From assembly GCF_009391885.1 (NCBI RefSeq), contig NZ_VZII01000014.1:1-64000 (forward strand): a stretch of 64,000 bases of DNA, in the 5' to 3' direction. Positions 47,317 to 55,825 of this stretch are shown here, in pieces. The DNA is from Pseudomonas sp. MN1F (lineage in GTDB: Bacteria; Pseudomonadota; Gammaproteobacteria; Pseudomonadales; Pseudomonadaceae). Positions within the stretch are counted from its first letter, which is position 1. Each line of letters opens with the position of its first letter. A model generated the notes under the pieces. The model saw only the letters and a program-made list of their open reading frames with translations, made no database searches and had not been told where the DNA came from. A program made the translations under genes and the position numbers.

Positions 47317-48876
47317 TCAGTAATGGCTCAGGTGTGCCTGCTTGACCAGGTCCTCGTAGAGGCGGGCATAGGGTTCCACCGCCTGGCACCAGTTGAACGG
47401 CTGGGTCATCGACAGGCAGCGCATGGCATTGAGCAAGTCCTTCTTGCCATAGGTGTAGAAGGCGCGGCTCAGCGCTTCGCGGTAGCTCTCGAAGGTCGAC
47501 TCATCGAACAGGAAGCCGGTGACGCCATTCTCGATGGTGTCGGCCAGGCCGCCGGTGTTGCGCGCCACCGGCAGCGAGCCGAAGCGCTGGGCATACATCT
47601 GGCTCAGGCCGCAGGGCTCGTAGCGCGAAGGCATCAGCAGGAAGTCGCTGCCGGCGAACATGCGCCGGGCATCGGTTTCGTTGAAACCGATGCGCACGCC
47701 AATGCGGCCAGGGTGACGCAGGGCCAGCTCGCGCATGGCCTGTTCTTCTTCCGGCTCGCCGCGGCCGATGATCGCGATCTGCCCGCCTTGCTCGACGATG
47801 TAGTCGGCAACGCCCAGGGTCAGGTCCAGGCCTTTCTGGTAGACCAGCCGCGAGACCACGGCGAACAGTGGCCCTTCGCACGGCTCCAGTTCGAACAGCT
47901 TGCGCACTTCGGCGGTATTGCGTGCCTTGCCGTCCCAGTCGTTGATGCTGAAGTTGTGCTGCAGGTGCTGGTCGGTGGCCGAGTCCCAGCTTTCGTCGAT
48001 GCCGTTGGGGATGCCGCCGAGCAGGCCTTGCTGGGCCTTGCTGGCCAGGAAGCCATCGAGCCCGCAGCCGAATTCCGGGGTGGTGATTTCCTGGGCGTAG
48101 GTGGCGCTGACCGTGGTGATGTGGCTGGAGTAGGCAAGGCCGGCCTTGAGGAACGACAGTTTGCCGTAGAACTCCATGCCTTCTTGCTGCATGGCATGGT
48201 CAGGGATCGCCAGCTCGGGGCTGCAGCCGCGGCTGTAGACGCCTTGATACGCCAGGTTGTGAATGGTGAACAAGGTTGGCGTGTTCAGCCCGCGCCAGTG
48301 CATGTAGGCCGGTGCCAGGCCGGCAGGCCAGTCATGCGCATGCACCACTTCGGGTTGCCAGTGGATCCTGCCTTCGCCTGCAGCAATCTCGGCTGCGGCC
48401 AGGCCCAGGCGGGCAAAACGGATGTGGTTGTCGGGCCAGTCGCGGCCGTTGTTGGCACCATAGGGGGTGCCGTCGCGCTGGTACAGCTCGGGGCAGATCA
48501 GCACGTAGATGACCAGCCCGTCGGCCATGTCCATGCGGCCGATCTTGCACGGTGGCAGGGCCGCGTGGCCGCCGAGTTCGCCGACGATATGAATCGGGTT
48601 GTCGCTTTCCATCACCTGGCGGTAGCCGGGGATCAGCACCCGTACATCGTGCAGGTGCGCCAAGGCGCGCGGCAGCGCCGCAGAAACGTCGCCAAGGCCG
48701 CCGGTCTTGACCAGGTCGGCGATCTCCGAGGTGACGAACAGGATCTTGCGCTTGTTCGGGTTGTGCTGGCGCTGGGCGCCGGGTGCCGTGCCTGTCTTGG
48801 CGAAGTCCGGGGTGAGCGGATCGCGGTTGTCCGGGTTGAATGAATCTACGTGAGGCTCGACAGCGGCACTGATCAT
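47317..48876 (-). CDS. glgA: Glycogen synthase (GT5)
   Basis: 519 residues from ATG 48876, with GGAGAG four bases upstream; an upstream ATG at 48915 is less well supported. After a variable 40-residue N-terminus comes the GT5 motif KILFVTSEIADLVKTGGLGD, then VVHAHDWPAGLAPAYMHWRG and the nucleotide-binding part LLMPSRYEPCGLSQMYAQRF. It adds glucose from a nucleotide sugar to alpha-glucan. No glgC is in the window. First gene of the minus-strand operon leading to treZ. Confidence 0.94.
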   Translation of the reverse strand: MISAAVEPHVDSFNPDNRDPLTPDFAKTGTAPGAQRQHNPNKRKILFVTSEIADLVKTGGLGDVSAALPRALAHLHDVRVLIPGYRQVMESDNPIHIVGELGGHAALPPCKIGRMDMADGLVIYVLICPELYQRDGTPYGANNGRDWPDNHIRFARLGLAAAEIAAGEGRIHWQPEVVHAHDWPAGLAPAYMHWRGLNTPTLFTIHNLAYQGVYSRGCSPELAIPDHAMQQEGMEFYGKLSFLKAGLAYSSHITTVSATYAQEITTPEFGCGLDGFLASKAQQGLLGGIPNGIDESWDSATDQHLQHNFSINDWDGKARNTAEVRKLFELEPCEGPLFAVVSRLVYQKGLDLTLGVADYIVEQGGQIAIIGRGEPEEEQAMRELALRHPGRIGVRIGFNETDARRMFAGSDFLLMPSRYEPCGLSQMYAQRFGSLPVARNTGGLADTIENGVTGFLFDESTFESYREALSRAFYTYGKKDLLNAMRCLSMTQPFNWCQAVEPYARLYEDLVKQAHLSHY

Positions 48877-49395
48877 ACTTCTCTCCGTCCCTAAGTGTTG
48901 GCAGGGTGCTGGCACCCTTGGTGTTATCTCGTGCGGGTTCTCTCTGATTCGATAGTTGCGTATAGCTATCCATGCCCCGAAGTCGTGCGCGCAGGCACAA
49001 CACGATCAGCATTCCGGCCGAAGGCGATTGGGCTGGTTGGGGTCGGGCCTTGCGAAGGAAGTCCTATTGCATTTGGCCTACTTAGTTGCTGACCCACCAC
49101 CGTTTCCAAAAGTTCGACTTTTTTACGTCGCTCTTCCTCTGAGCAAATGGCGGGCCGAAACCTCAGTGTAGGAGAGCCGGAGATAAAAAGGTGACCCACT
49201 GGTCACTTTCGTTATGACGCGAGATAGACGCAAACGTTGGCGTGTGTGACCGAATATGAACAGGGCTGTTCGAGGGTGGGGCAAGGCTGTTTGACGCGTG
49301 CGCCATGGGGTGGCTGGCCAGCGTTTCATGCACCATGATGGGGCGGGAATTCAGCAGTGTGGGAGCGCGAAGCTCCCACCAGGGGAGGGGATGAA
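48877..49395. other. Intergenic region upstream of glgA, 519 bases
   Basis: No convincing gene. It holds the inverted repeat GTGACC-cact-GGTCAC (49191-49206), an AAAAGT-tcg-ACTTTT hairpin (49108-49122) and the hairpin GTGGGAGC-gcgaa-GCTCCCAC (49359-49379), which could end the small gene at 49396. The promoter of glgA must lie here, but no clear elements were seen. Confidence 0.5.
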
Positions 49396-49563
49396 TCAGA
49401 GGCTGACGATTTTGCCGTCGCTACGCGCCTGTTCCAGCAGCATGTGCAATTGAGCGACCTGCTGGCGCAGCTGGTCACGTTCGTCCTTCAACTTGCGCAG
49501 CTCATCGCGGCGCACGGAGACATAGAGGGTCTGGGTTGGAGTAGCAGGCATCAAGGTACCCAT
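49396..49563 (-). CDS. Small coiled-coil hypothetical protein
   Basis: 55 residues starting MGTLMPATPTQTLYVSVRRD. ATG 49563 follows GAGGTG by seven bases. The middle, DELRKLKDERDQLRQQVAQL, has a clear heptad pattern, so it is probably a coiled coil. Small proteins with this layout occur in Pseudomonas without known function. It stands alone between the glgA control region and gnd. Confidence 0.65.
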   Translation of the reverse strand: MGTLMPATPTQTLYVSVRRDELRKLKDERDQLRQQVAQLHMLLEQARSDGKIVSL

Positions 49564-49767
49564 GAGCACACCTCGCGGTTTTGGCTGGTGACAGTTAAAG
49601 CGTAGACGCTTCACGCGGCGCGCATTCTGAATTCTTTCGCTGCCCATGGGAACTTTTTTGGTTAACGTTGTCACGCCGTTCGTCGCTGAACCCTCGGGCG
49701 CCGTGCTGGACTAATCTGAAAAGTTGAACTGTGTTTGTCATCCATTTCGTAAGGGGAGCATCGGCTC

Positions 49768-50748
49768 ATGCAATTGGGAATCGTCGGGCTGGGCCGCATG
49801 GGCGGCAATATTGCAAGGCGGCTGATGCGCGCCGGCCACCGCACCGTGGTCCATGACCGTAACCGTGATGCCATCGTCGGGCTGGAAGGCGAGGGCGCCC
49901 AGGGTGCCCACGACCTTGGCGCGCTGGTGCAGAAGCTCAAGGCGCCACGCGCGGTGTGGGTGATGCTGCCGGCCGGTGAACCCACCGAGCAGACCATTGC
50001 CCAGCTGGCCGAGCTGCTGGAACCGGGCGATGCCATCATCGACGGCGGCAACACCTTCTATAAGGATGACATGCGCCGTGCGGCCGAACTGGGCAAGCGC
50101 GGCCTGCATTATCTGGACGTCGGCACCTCTGGCGGTGTGTGGGGCCTGGACCGTGGCTATTGCATGATGATCGGTGGTGAGAAGGACGTGTTCGAGCGCC
50201 TGGAGCCGCTGTTCAAGGCACTGGCGCCGGGCGTCGGCGACATTGCGCGTACCCACGGCCGCAGCGGTGAGCACGCGCGTGCCGAGCATGGCTATATCCA
50301 TGCCGGCCCGCCCGGCGCCGGGCACTACGTGAAGATGGTGCACAACGGTATCGAATACGGCCTGATGCAGGCTTACGCCGAAGGCTTCGACCTGCTGCGC
50401 AGCAAGGGTGGCAACGAACTGCCGGAAGACCAGCGCTTCGACCTGAACGTGGCCGAGATCGCCGAGGTCTGGCGCCGTGGCAGCGTGGTCACCTCCTGGC
50501 TGCTCGACCTCACCGCCGATGCGCTGGTGGCCGACCCGCAGCTGGCGCAGTTCAGTGGCTCGGTGTCCGACAGTGGCGAAGGCCGCTGGACCATCGACGC
50601 CGCCGTCGAACAGGCGGTGCCGGTACCGGTGCTGTCCAGCGCGCTGTTCGCCCGCTTCCGCTCGCGCCAGCAGCAGGGCACCTATGCTGACAAGATTCTC
50701 TCGGCCATGCGCCTGGGCTTCGGTGGTCACGTCGAGAAAAAAGACTGA
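49768..50748 (+). CDS. gnd: 6-phosphogluconate dehydrogenase, decarboxylating (short form)
   Basis: 326 residues, the short bacterial GndA-type. Nucleotide site [20 protein letters not shown]; substrate motif [21 protein letters not shown] region; catalytic Lys in [28 protein letters not shown] precedes the ATG. It oxidises 6-phosphogluconate to ribulose-5-phosphate and CO2. Overlaps zwf by one base (TGATG). Confidence 0.94.
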   Translation: MQLGIVGLGRMGGNIARRLMRAGHRTVVHDRNRDAIVGLEGEGAQGAHDLGALVQKLKAPRAVWVMLPAGEPTEQTIAQLAELLEPGDAIIDGGNTFYKDDMRRAAELGKRGLHYLDVGTSGGVWGLDRGYCMMIGGEKDVFERLEPLFKALAPGVGDIARTHGRSGEHARAEHGYIHAGPPGAGHYVKMVHNGIEYGLMQAYAEGFDLLRSKGGNELPEDQRFDLNVAEIAEVWRRGSVVTSWLLDLTADALVADPQLAQFSGSVSDSGEGRWTIDAAVEQAVPVPVLSSALFARFRSRQQQGTYADKILSAMRLGFGGHVEKKD

Positions 50749-52253
50749 TGACCAAACAGACCATTCCTGCTGCTCCGCCCTGCACGCTGTTCCTGTTTGG
50801 CGCCAACGGTGACCTGGTCAAGCGCCTGCTGATGCCGGCGCTTTACAACCTCAGCCGTGACGGTTTGCTCGACCGCAACCTGCGCATCGTCGGCGTTGAC
50901 CACAACCCGGCCACGGCCGATGAATTCGCCGAGCGCCTGCATGCCTTCATGCAGGCGCGCGACAAAGGCGGCGAGGGCGCTGCCAAGTGCCTCGACGAAA
51001 CGCTCTGGGCACGTCTGGCCAAGCGCCTGGACTACCAGACCGGAGACTTCCTCGACCCGGCGACCTATGCGGCGTTGGCCAAGCGCATCGAGAAAACCCG
51101 CCACGGCAACGCCATCTTCTATCTGGCCACTTCGCCGCGTTTCTTCCCCGAGGTGGCTAAGCGCCTGGGCGAAGCCGGGCTGCTCGACGAGTCGGCCGGT
51201 GGCTTCCGGCGTGTGGTGGTGGAGAAGCCCTTCGGCACCGACCTGGCCAGTGCCGAGGCGCTCAACGCCTGCCTGTTGAAAGTGATGAGCGAGCGGCAGA
51301 TCTACCGTATCGACCATTACCTGGGCAAGGAAACGGTGCAGAACATTCTGGTCAGCCGTTTCTCCAACGGCCTGTTCGAGTCGTTCTGGAACAACCACTA
51401 CATCGATCATGTGCAGATCACCGCCGCCGAGACGGTCGGTGTCGAGACCCGCGGCGCGTTCTATGACACCACCGGTGCCCTGCGCGACATGGTGCCCAAC
51501 CACCTGTTCCAGCTGCTGGCGATGGTGGCGATGGAGCCTCCGGCGGCGTTTGGGGCCGATGCCGTGCGAGGCGAGAAGGCCAAGGTGATCGGTGCCATCC
51601 GCCCCTGGACGGCGAAGATGGCCCTGAAGAACTCGGTGCGGGGTCAATACGTGGCAGGCAAGCAGGGCCGCAAGCCGCTGCCGGGCTATCGCCAGGAAAG
51701 CAACGTCGCCCCCGACAGCCAGACCGAAACCTACGTGGCGCTCAAGGTGATGATCGACAACTGGCGCTGGGCCGGGGTGCCGTTCTACCTGCGCACCGGC
51801 AAGCGCATGAGCGTGCGCGACACCGAGATCGCCATCTGCTTCAAGCCGGCGCCCTACGCGCAGTTTCGCGAGTCGGAGCTGGAGCGGCCCAAGCCCAATT
51901 ACCTGAAGATCCAGATCCAGCCCAACGAAGGCATGTGGTTCGACCTGCAGGCCAAGCGGCCGGGGCCGGAGCTGGTGATGGAGAACATCGAGCTGGGCTT
52001 TGCCTACAAGGACTTCTTCAAGATGACCCCGGCCACCGGTTACGAAACGCTGATCTACGACTGCCTGACCGGCGACCAGACCTTGTTCCAGCGGGCCGAC
52101 AACATCGAGAACGGCTGGCGCGCGGTACAGCCGTTTCTCGATGCCTGGGCCCAGGGCGGCGAGGTGCATGAGTACCCGGCGGGCGAGGATGGCCCTGAAG
52201 CTGGCACTGAGTTGCTGACTCGCGACAAGCGTGAGTGGCACAAGTTGGGGTGA
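50748..52253 (+). CDS. zwf: Glucose-6-phosphate 1-dehydrogenase
   Basis: 501 residues. N-terminal dinucleotide motif LFLFGANGDLVKRLLMPALY and the active-site signature RIDHYLGKETVQNILVSRFS. It makes 6-phosphogluconolactone with NADP. Pseudomonads often have several Zwf paralogues; this one pairs with gnd instead of the pgl-eda genes, which points to pentose phosphate flux. Coupled to gnd by overlapping start and stop. Confidence 0.95.
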   Translation: MTKQTIPAAPPCTLFLFGANGDLVKRLLMPALYNLSRDGLLDRNLRIVGVDHNPATADEFAERLHAFMQARDKGGEGAAKCLDETLWARLAKRLDYQTGDFLDPATYAALAKRIEKTRHGNAIFYLATSPRFFPEVAKRLGEAGLLDESAGGFRRVVVEKPFGTDLASAEALNACLLKVMSERQIYRIDHYLGKETVQNILVSRFSNGLFESFWNNHYIDHVQITAAETVGVETRGAFYDTTGALRDMVPNHLFQLLAMVAMEPPAAFGADAVRGEKAKVIGAIRPWTAKMALKNSVRGQYVAGKQGRKPLPGYRQESNVAPDSQTETYVALKVMIDNWRWAGVPFYLRTGKRMSVRDTEIAICFKPAPYAQFRESELERPKPNYLKIQIQPNEGMWFDLQAKRPGPELVMENIELGFAYKDFFKMTPATGYETLIYDCLTGDQTLFQRADNIENGWRAVQPFLDAWAQGGEVHEYPAGEDGPEAGTELLTRDKREWHKLG

Positions 52254-52271
52254 CGCCATACAGGAGGTGCA

Positions 52272-54068
52272 ATGCCCGCCCACATCGAAGACTACGCCCT
52301 GCTCGGCAACTGCCGCAGCGCCGCCCTGGTCAGCCGCGACGGCTCGATCGACTGGTTGTGCCTGCCGCGCTTCGACGCCCCGGCCGTGTTCGCCGCACTG
52401 CTGGGCAACGAAGAGAACGGCCGCTGGCGCGTGGCACCCAGCGACCCCGTCGAGCACACCAGCCGCCAGTACCTGGGCGACACCCTGGTGCTGGAAACCA
52501 CCTGGGTCACTGCCAGCGGCCGCGCCCGGGTGCTCGACTTCATGCCGCTGGACGAGGTCAACTCGGTGGTGCGCATCGTCGAGGGCGTGGCCGGCGAGAC
52601 CAACTTCGAAATGGACCTGGTACTGCGCTTCGACTACGGTCGCAGCGTGCCCTGGGTAGAGAAAATCGACCCGCTGACGCTCAGTGCGGTGGCCGGCCCC
52701 GATCGCGTGATCCTGCGCAGCAGCGTGGTACCCCACGGCCTCGACCACCACACCGTCGCCCGTTTTCGCGTGGCTGCAGGTGAGCGCCAGATCTTCAGCC
52801 TGCGTCACCAGCCCTCGCATTTGCCGGTGCAGCCCGACTGCGACATCGACCATGCCCTGCAACACACCCTCAGGCACTGGCAGGCGTTTGCCGACCGTTG
52901 CCCTGAAGTGGGCCCCTACACCGGTCTGGTGCGCCGGTCGCTGCTCACCCTCAAGGCCATGACCTACGCGCCCACCGGCGGCATCGTCGCAGCGGTCACC
53001 ACCTCGCTGCCCGAAAGCATCGGCCACGAGCGCAACTGGGACTACCGCTTCTGCTGGCTGCGCGACGCCACCATGACCTTGCTGGCCTTCATGAACCTCG
53101 GCTACTTCGATGAAGCCCAGGCCTGGCGTGAGTGGCTGCTGCGCTCGGTAGCCGGCAACCCCGAGCAGATGCAGATCATGTATGGCCTGGCGGGCGAGCG
53201 TGACCTGCAGGAGTACACCTTGCCGTGGCTGGCGGGCTACGAACACTCGCAGCCGGTGCGGGTCGGCAACGCGGCTTCCGAGCAGGTGCAACTGGATATC
53301 TACGGCGAACTGGCCGATGCCATGACCCAGGCGATCAAGGGTGGCCTGCCGCGCCACCCGCGCAGTGCGGCGATCTCCCGGCTGATCCTGCCCTATGTCG
53401 AGCGTATCTGGCGCGAGCCTGACGAAGGGCTGTGGGAAGTGCGCGGTGGCCGTCAGCATTTCGTCCACTCCAAGGTCATGGCCTGGGTCGCCTTCGACCG
53501 CGCGGCGGGGCTGGCCGACACCACCGAGCAAGGCCGCGAGCAGGGCCGACACTATCGGCAGGTGGCCGACGAGATTCATCGCGAGGTCTGCGCGCAAGGG
53601 CTCGATGCTGGCGGCCAGCACTTCGTCCAGGCCTATGGCTCGGCCGAGATGGACGCCAGCCTGTTGCAGATCGCCCTGACCGGCTTTCTGCCAGTGGAGG
53701 ATCCGCGCTTTCAGCGCACCCTGGCGCAGATCGAGCAACGGTTGCTGAAGAACGGCCTGCTGCTGCGCTACGACAGCGACAGCTGCAGCGACGGGCTGAC
53801 CCCAGGGGAGGGCACGTTCCTGGTGTGCTCGTTCTGGTTGGCCGATGTGTACGTGCTGCTGGGGCGCGAGGCCGAGGCCCAGGCGCTGTACGAGAAGCTC
53901 ACCGGCCTGTGCAACGACGTCGGCCTGCTGGCTGAGCAGTACGACCCGGCCGGCAAGTGCATGCTCGGCAACTTCCCCCAGGCGTTCAGCCATATCGGCA
54001 TCATCAACACGGCGCTGAACCTGCATCGGGCGCAATGCCCGGTGCGCGATCGGGCACGATGTGGCTAG
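52272..54068 (+). CDS. GH15 family hydrolase (glucoamylase or trehalase type)
   Basis: 598 residues, AGGAGGTG five bases upstream of the ATG, no signal peptide, so cytoplasmic. N-terminal beta domain from IEDYALLGNCRSAALVSRDG; (alpha/alpha)6 barrel with ERNWDYRFCWLRDATMTLLA, DEGLWEVRGGRQHFVHSKVM and the second catalytic Glu in TPGEGTFLVCSFWLADVYV. GH15 members hydrolyse alpha-glucan ends or trehalose (mycobacterial type). With the trehalose genes nearby, a trehalase is possible; sequence alone does not decide. Third gene of gnd-zwf-GH15. Confidence 0.88.
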   Translation: MPAHIEDYALLGNCRSAALVSRDGSIDWLCLPRFDAPAVFAALLGNEENGRWRVAPSDPVEHTSRQYLGDTLVLETTWVTASGRARVLDFMPLDEVNSVVRIVEGVAGETNFEMDLVLRFDYGRSVPWVEKIDPLTLSAVAGPDRVILRSSVVPHGLDHHTVARFRVAAGERQIFSLRHQPSHLPVQPDCDIDHALQHTLRHWQAFADRCPEVGPYTGLVRRSLLTLKAMTYAPTGGIVAAVTTSLPESIGHERNWDYRFCWLRDATMTLLAFMNLGYFDEAQAWREWLLRSVAGNPEQMQIMYGLAGERDLQEYTLPWLAGYEHSQPVRVGNAASEQVQLDIYGELADAMTQAIKGGLPRHPRSAAISRLILPYVERIWREPDEGLWEVRGGRQHFVHSKVMAWVAFDRAAGLADTTEQGREQGRHYRQVADEIHREVCAQGLDAGGQHFVQAYGSAEMDASLLQIALTGFLPVEDPRFQRTLAQIEQRLLKNGLLLRYDSDSCSDGLTPGEGTFLVCSFWLADVYVLLGREAEAQALYEKLTGLCNDVGLLAEQYDPAGKCMLGNFPQAFSHIGIINTALNLHRAQCPVRDRARCG

Positions 54069-54081
54069 CGATGAATTTAGT

Positions 54082-54102
54082 GTGTGACGCATTGCGTCAC
54101 AC
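54082..54102. promoter_or_regulatory. Palindromic operator candidate upstream of higBA
   Basis: GTGTGACGCA-t-TGCGTCACAC, perfect ten-base arms. A weaker copy of the half sites, GTGTGA...TCACAC, lies at 54119-54138. Position 73 bases before higB fits autoregulation by the HigA antitoxin. The stronger palindrome could also end the GH15 transcript. Confidence 0.55.
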
Positions 54103-54174
54103 ATGATACTTTGATTCGTGTGATGTATGGGGTCACACTCTGCCGCACTCCCAAATGGACACGGCGAGCTACCC

Positions 54175-54453
54175 ATGATCATCAGTTTTCGACACAAGGG
54201 ACTGCGATTCTTTTACGAAACGGGCAACACCCGAGGTATTCAGGCCACTCATGCAAAACGCCTGAAGCGACAGCTGCAATTTCTGGAACGCGCCATCATC
54301 GCGCAGGACTTGAACCTGCCAGGTTGGCAACTGCATCCGCTCAAGGGGGAGCTGTCGGGCTTCTGGTCAGTGAGTGTTTGCGGCAACTGGAGGCTGATCT
54401 TTCGTTTCGTGGGTTCGGATGTCGAATGGGTCGATTACCTTGATTATCACTGA
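54175..54453 (+). CDS. higB: HigB-type toxin (RelE superfamily)
   Basis: 92 residues from ATG 54175, starting MIISFRHKGLRFFYETGNTR. Typical HigB pattern: LKRQLQFLERA, PGWQLHPLKGELSGFWSVSV, GNWRLIFRF and a C-terminal VDYLDYH. Family members cut mRNA in the ribosome. Followed 15 bases later by the antitoxin gene, the toxin-first order usual for hig. Confidence 0.93.
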   Translation: MIISFRHKGLRFFYETGNTRGIQATHAKRLKRQLQFLERAIIAQDLNLPGWQLHPLKGELSGFWSVSVCGNWRLIFRFVGSDVEWVDYLDYH

Positions 54454-54468
54454 ACAGGAGGGCTGATC

Positions 54469-54756
54469 ATGCCTTTGCACAATCCGCCACATCCCGGCGA
54501 AACCTTGCGTGAGGATGTATTGCCAGCGCTCGGCCTGACGGTAAAGGCTTTCGCAACGCATCTGGGGTTTTCTCGAGAAGCGCTTTCGCGGGTACTGCAT
54601 GGCCGTGCGGCCATGTCGCCAGACCTGGCGCTGCGTCTGGAAATGGCAGGTATCAGTACAGCTCGGATGTGGCTCGCCATCCAGGCCGACTATGACATCT
54701 GGCAGGCCCGCCATCGTCAGCAGCCCGTCATCGCCCGGTTATTTCAGGCGGCCTGA
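54469..54756 (+). CDS. higA: HigA-type antitoxin (XRE family)
   Basis: 95 residues, AGGAGG eight bases before the ATG. PPHPGETLREDVLPALGLTV opens the helix-turn-helix: VKAFATHLGFSREALSRVL. The end MWLAIQADYDIWQARH is typical for HigA. It neutralises HigB and represses the operon through the palindrome upstream. Confidence 0.95.
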   Translation: MPLHNPPHPGETLREDVLPALGLTVKAFATHLGFSREALSRVLHGRAAMSPDLALRLEMAGISTARMWLAIQADYDIWQARHRQQPVIARLFQAA

Positions 54757-54816
54757 TTCAATCGGGGGAAAGTACCGGAGTAGACTAGGGCAACCCCCAT
54801 TCGGCAAGGAGCACGC

Positions 54817-55173
54817 ATGAGCGTTCGTGGCCACGATCGGCAGATCGACAACATCGAATTCAACGTCAGCGACATCGCACGGAGCAAGGCTTTCTACGGT
54901 AGCGTGTTCGGCTGGCGCTTCACCGACTACGGGCCGACCTATACCGAGTTCAGCGATGGGCGCTTGACCGGCGGCTTCACCACTGGCGAAGCGGTGCGGC
55001 CGGGCGGGCCACTGATCATCCTTTATGCCGACGACCTGGAAGGCACGCAACAGCGGGTCGAGGCCGCCGGATCGACAATCAGCCGGGCTACCTTTGCCTT
55101 CCCGGGTGGTCGCCGTTTCCATTTCATCGACCCGGACGGATACGAACTTGCTGTGTGGACGGCCCAAGCCTGA
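54817..55173 (+). CDS. VOC (glyoxalase/bleomycin-resistance fold) protein
   Basis: 118 residues, AAGGAG upstream. VOC pattern: IDNIEFNVSDIARSKAFYGS, WRFTDYGPTYTEF, and FHFIDPDGYELAVW at the end. Metal ligand positions are only partly kept (the N-terminal His is replaced within IEFNV), so catalysis is uncertain. Stop overlaps the ATG of the TetR regulator by one base. Confidence 0.87.
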   Translation: MSVRGHDRQIDNIEFNVSDIARSKAFYGSVFGWRFTDYGPTYTEFSDGRLTGGFTTGEAVRPGGPLIILYADDLEGTQQRVEAAGSTISRATFAFPGGRRFHFIDPDGYELAVWTAQA

Positions 55174-55793
55174 TGGCCAACCACAAGATCGAAATTCGCC
55201 GTCGCAATATCGAGAAGATCCTCGTCGCCGCAGAAAAGGTGTTTGCCGAAAAGGGTTATGGCGCCACCTCGATGGGTGACATCGCCGAGCAGGCCGAGCT
55301 GCCGCGTTCCAACCTGCATTATTACTTCAGTACCAAGGACGAGCTGTTCCGCGCAGTGCTGCAGGACCTGCTGGATGTGTGGAAGCAGGACGCGCTGTGC
55401 TTCGAGAACTTCGACGACCCGCGGGTGGTGCTGACCAGCTACATCCGCGCCAAGATGGGCCATTCGCGTTCACGGCCGCTGGGTTCGAAGATCTGGGCCG
55501 AGGAGATGCTGCATGGGGCGCCGGTGCTGGGGGTGAACCTGGCGGAGAGCCTTGTGCCGTGGGCGAAGCTCAAGGAGGACAAGATCCGTCGCTGGGTGAC
55601 GGAGGGGCGCATCCTGTCGGTGGAGCCTTCGGCGCTGCTTTACATGATCTGGGCGTCGACCCAGCACTATGCCGACTTTGGTTACCAGGTGGCGTTGCTC
55701 AACGAAGGTGAGCCATTGTCCGACAGGGCGTTCGAAAGTGCGGTGCAGACGGTGACTTGTGTGATCTTGCGCGGGATCGGGCTGGAGCCATGA
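55173..55793 (+). CDS. TetR-family regulator, RutR-like
   Basis: 206 residues from ATG 55173, overlapping the VOC stop (TGATG). Helix-turn-helix (residues about 10-60): ILVAAEKVFAEKGYGATSMG, ELPRSNLHYYFSTKDELF. The C-terminal part (PRVVLTSYIRAKMGHSRSRP, YMIWASTQHYADFGYQV) resembles RutR, which senses uracil or thymine. Convergent with preA and next to the pyd genes, so it probably controls pyrimidine breakdown. Confidence 0.88.
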   Translation: MANHKIEIRRRNIEKILVAAEKVFAEKGYGATSMGDIAEQAELPRSNLHYYFSTKDELFRAVLQDLLDVWKQDALCFENFDDPRVVLTSYIRAKMGHSRSRPLGSKIWAEEMLHGAPVLGVNLAESLVPWAKLKEDKIRRWVTEGRILSVEPSALLYMIWASTQHYADFGYQVALLNEGEPLSDRAFESAVQTVTCVILRGIGLEP

Positions 55794-55799
55794 GTGAAC

Positions 55800-55818
55800 G
55801 GGGCCGCTGTGCGGCCCC
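55800..55818. terminator. Symmetric hairpin between the TetR gene and preA
   Basis: GGGGCCGC-tgt-GCGGCCCC, the same stem as at 20024 and 63428, between convergent genes with no T-run. Confidence 0.65.
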
Positions 55819-55825
55819 AATGGCT

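Noticed and set aside
48909..48925. Sigma-54 promoter (TGGCAC...TTG) before glgA
   Set aside because: The spacing is two bases instead of five and it points away from glgA.
48332..49012. Upstream reading frame running into glgA in another frame
   Set aside because: It lacks a good ribosome site and most of it overlaps glgA out of frame without motifs.
50727..54197. Open frame of 1156 codons opposite zwf and the GH15 gene
   Set aside because: Shadow of two well-identified genes; no motif, and GC-rich third positions explain the lack of stops.
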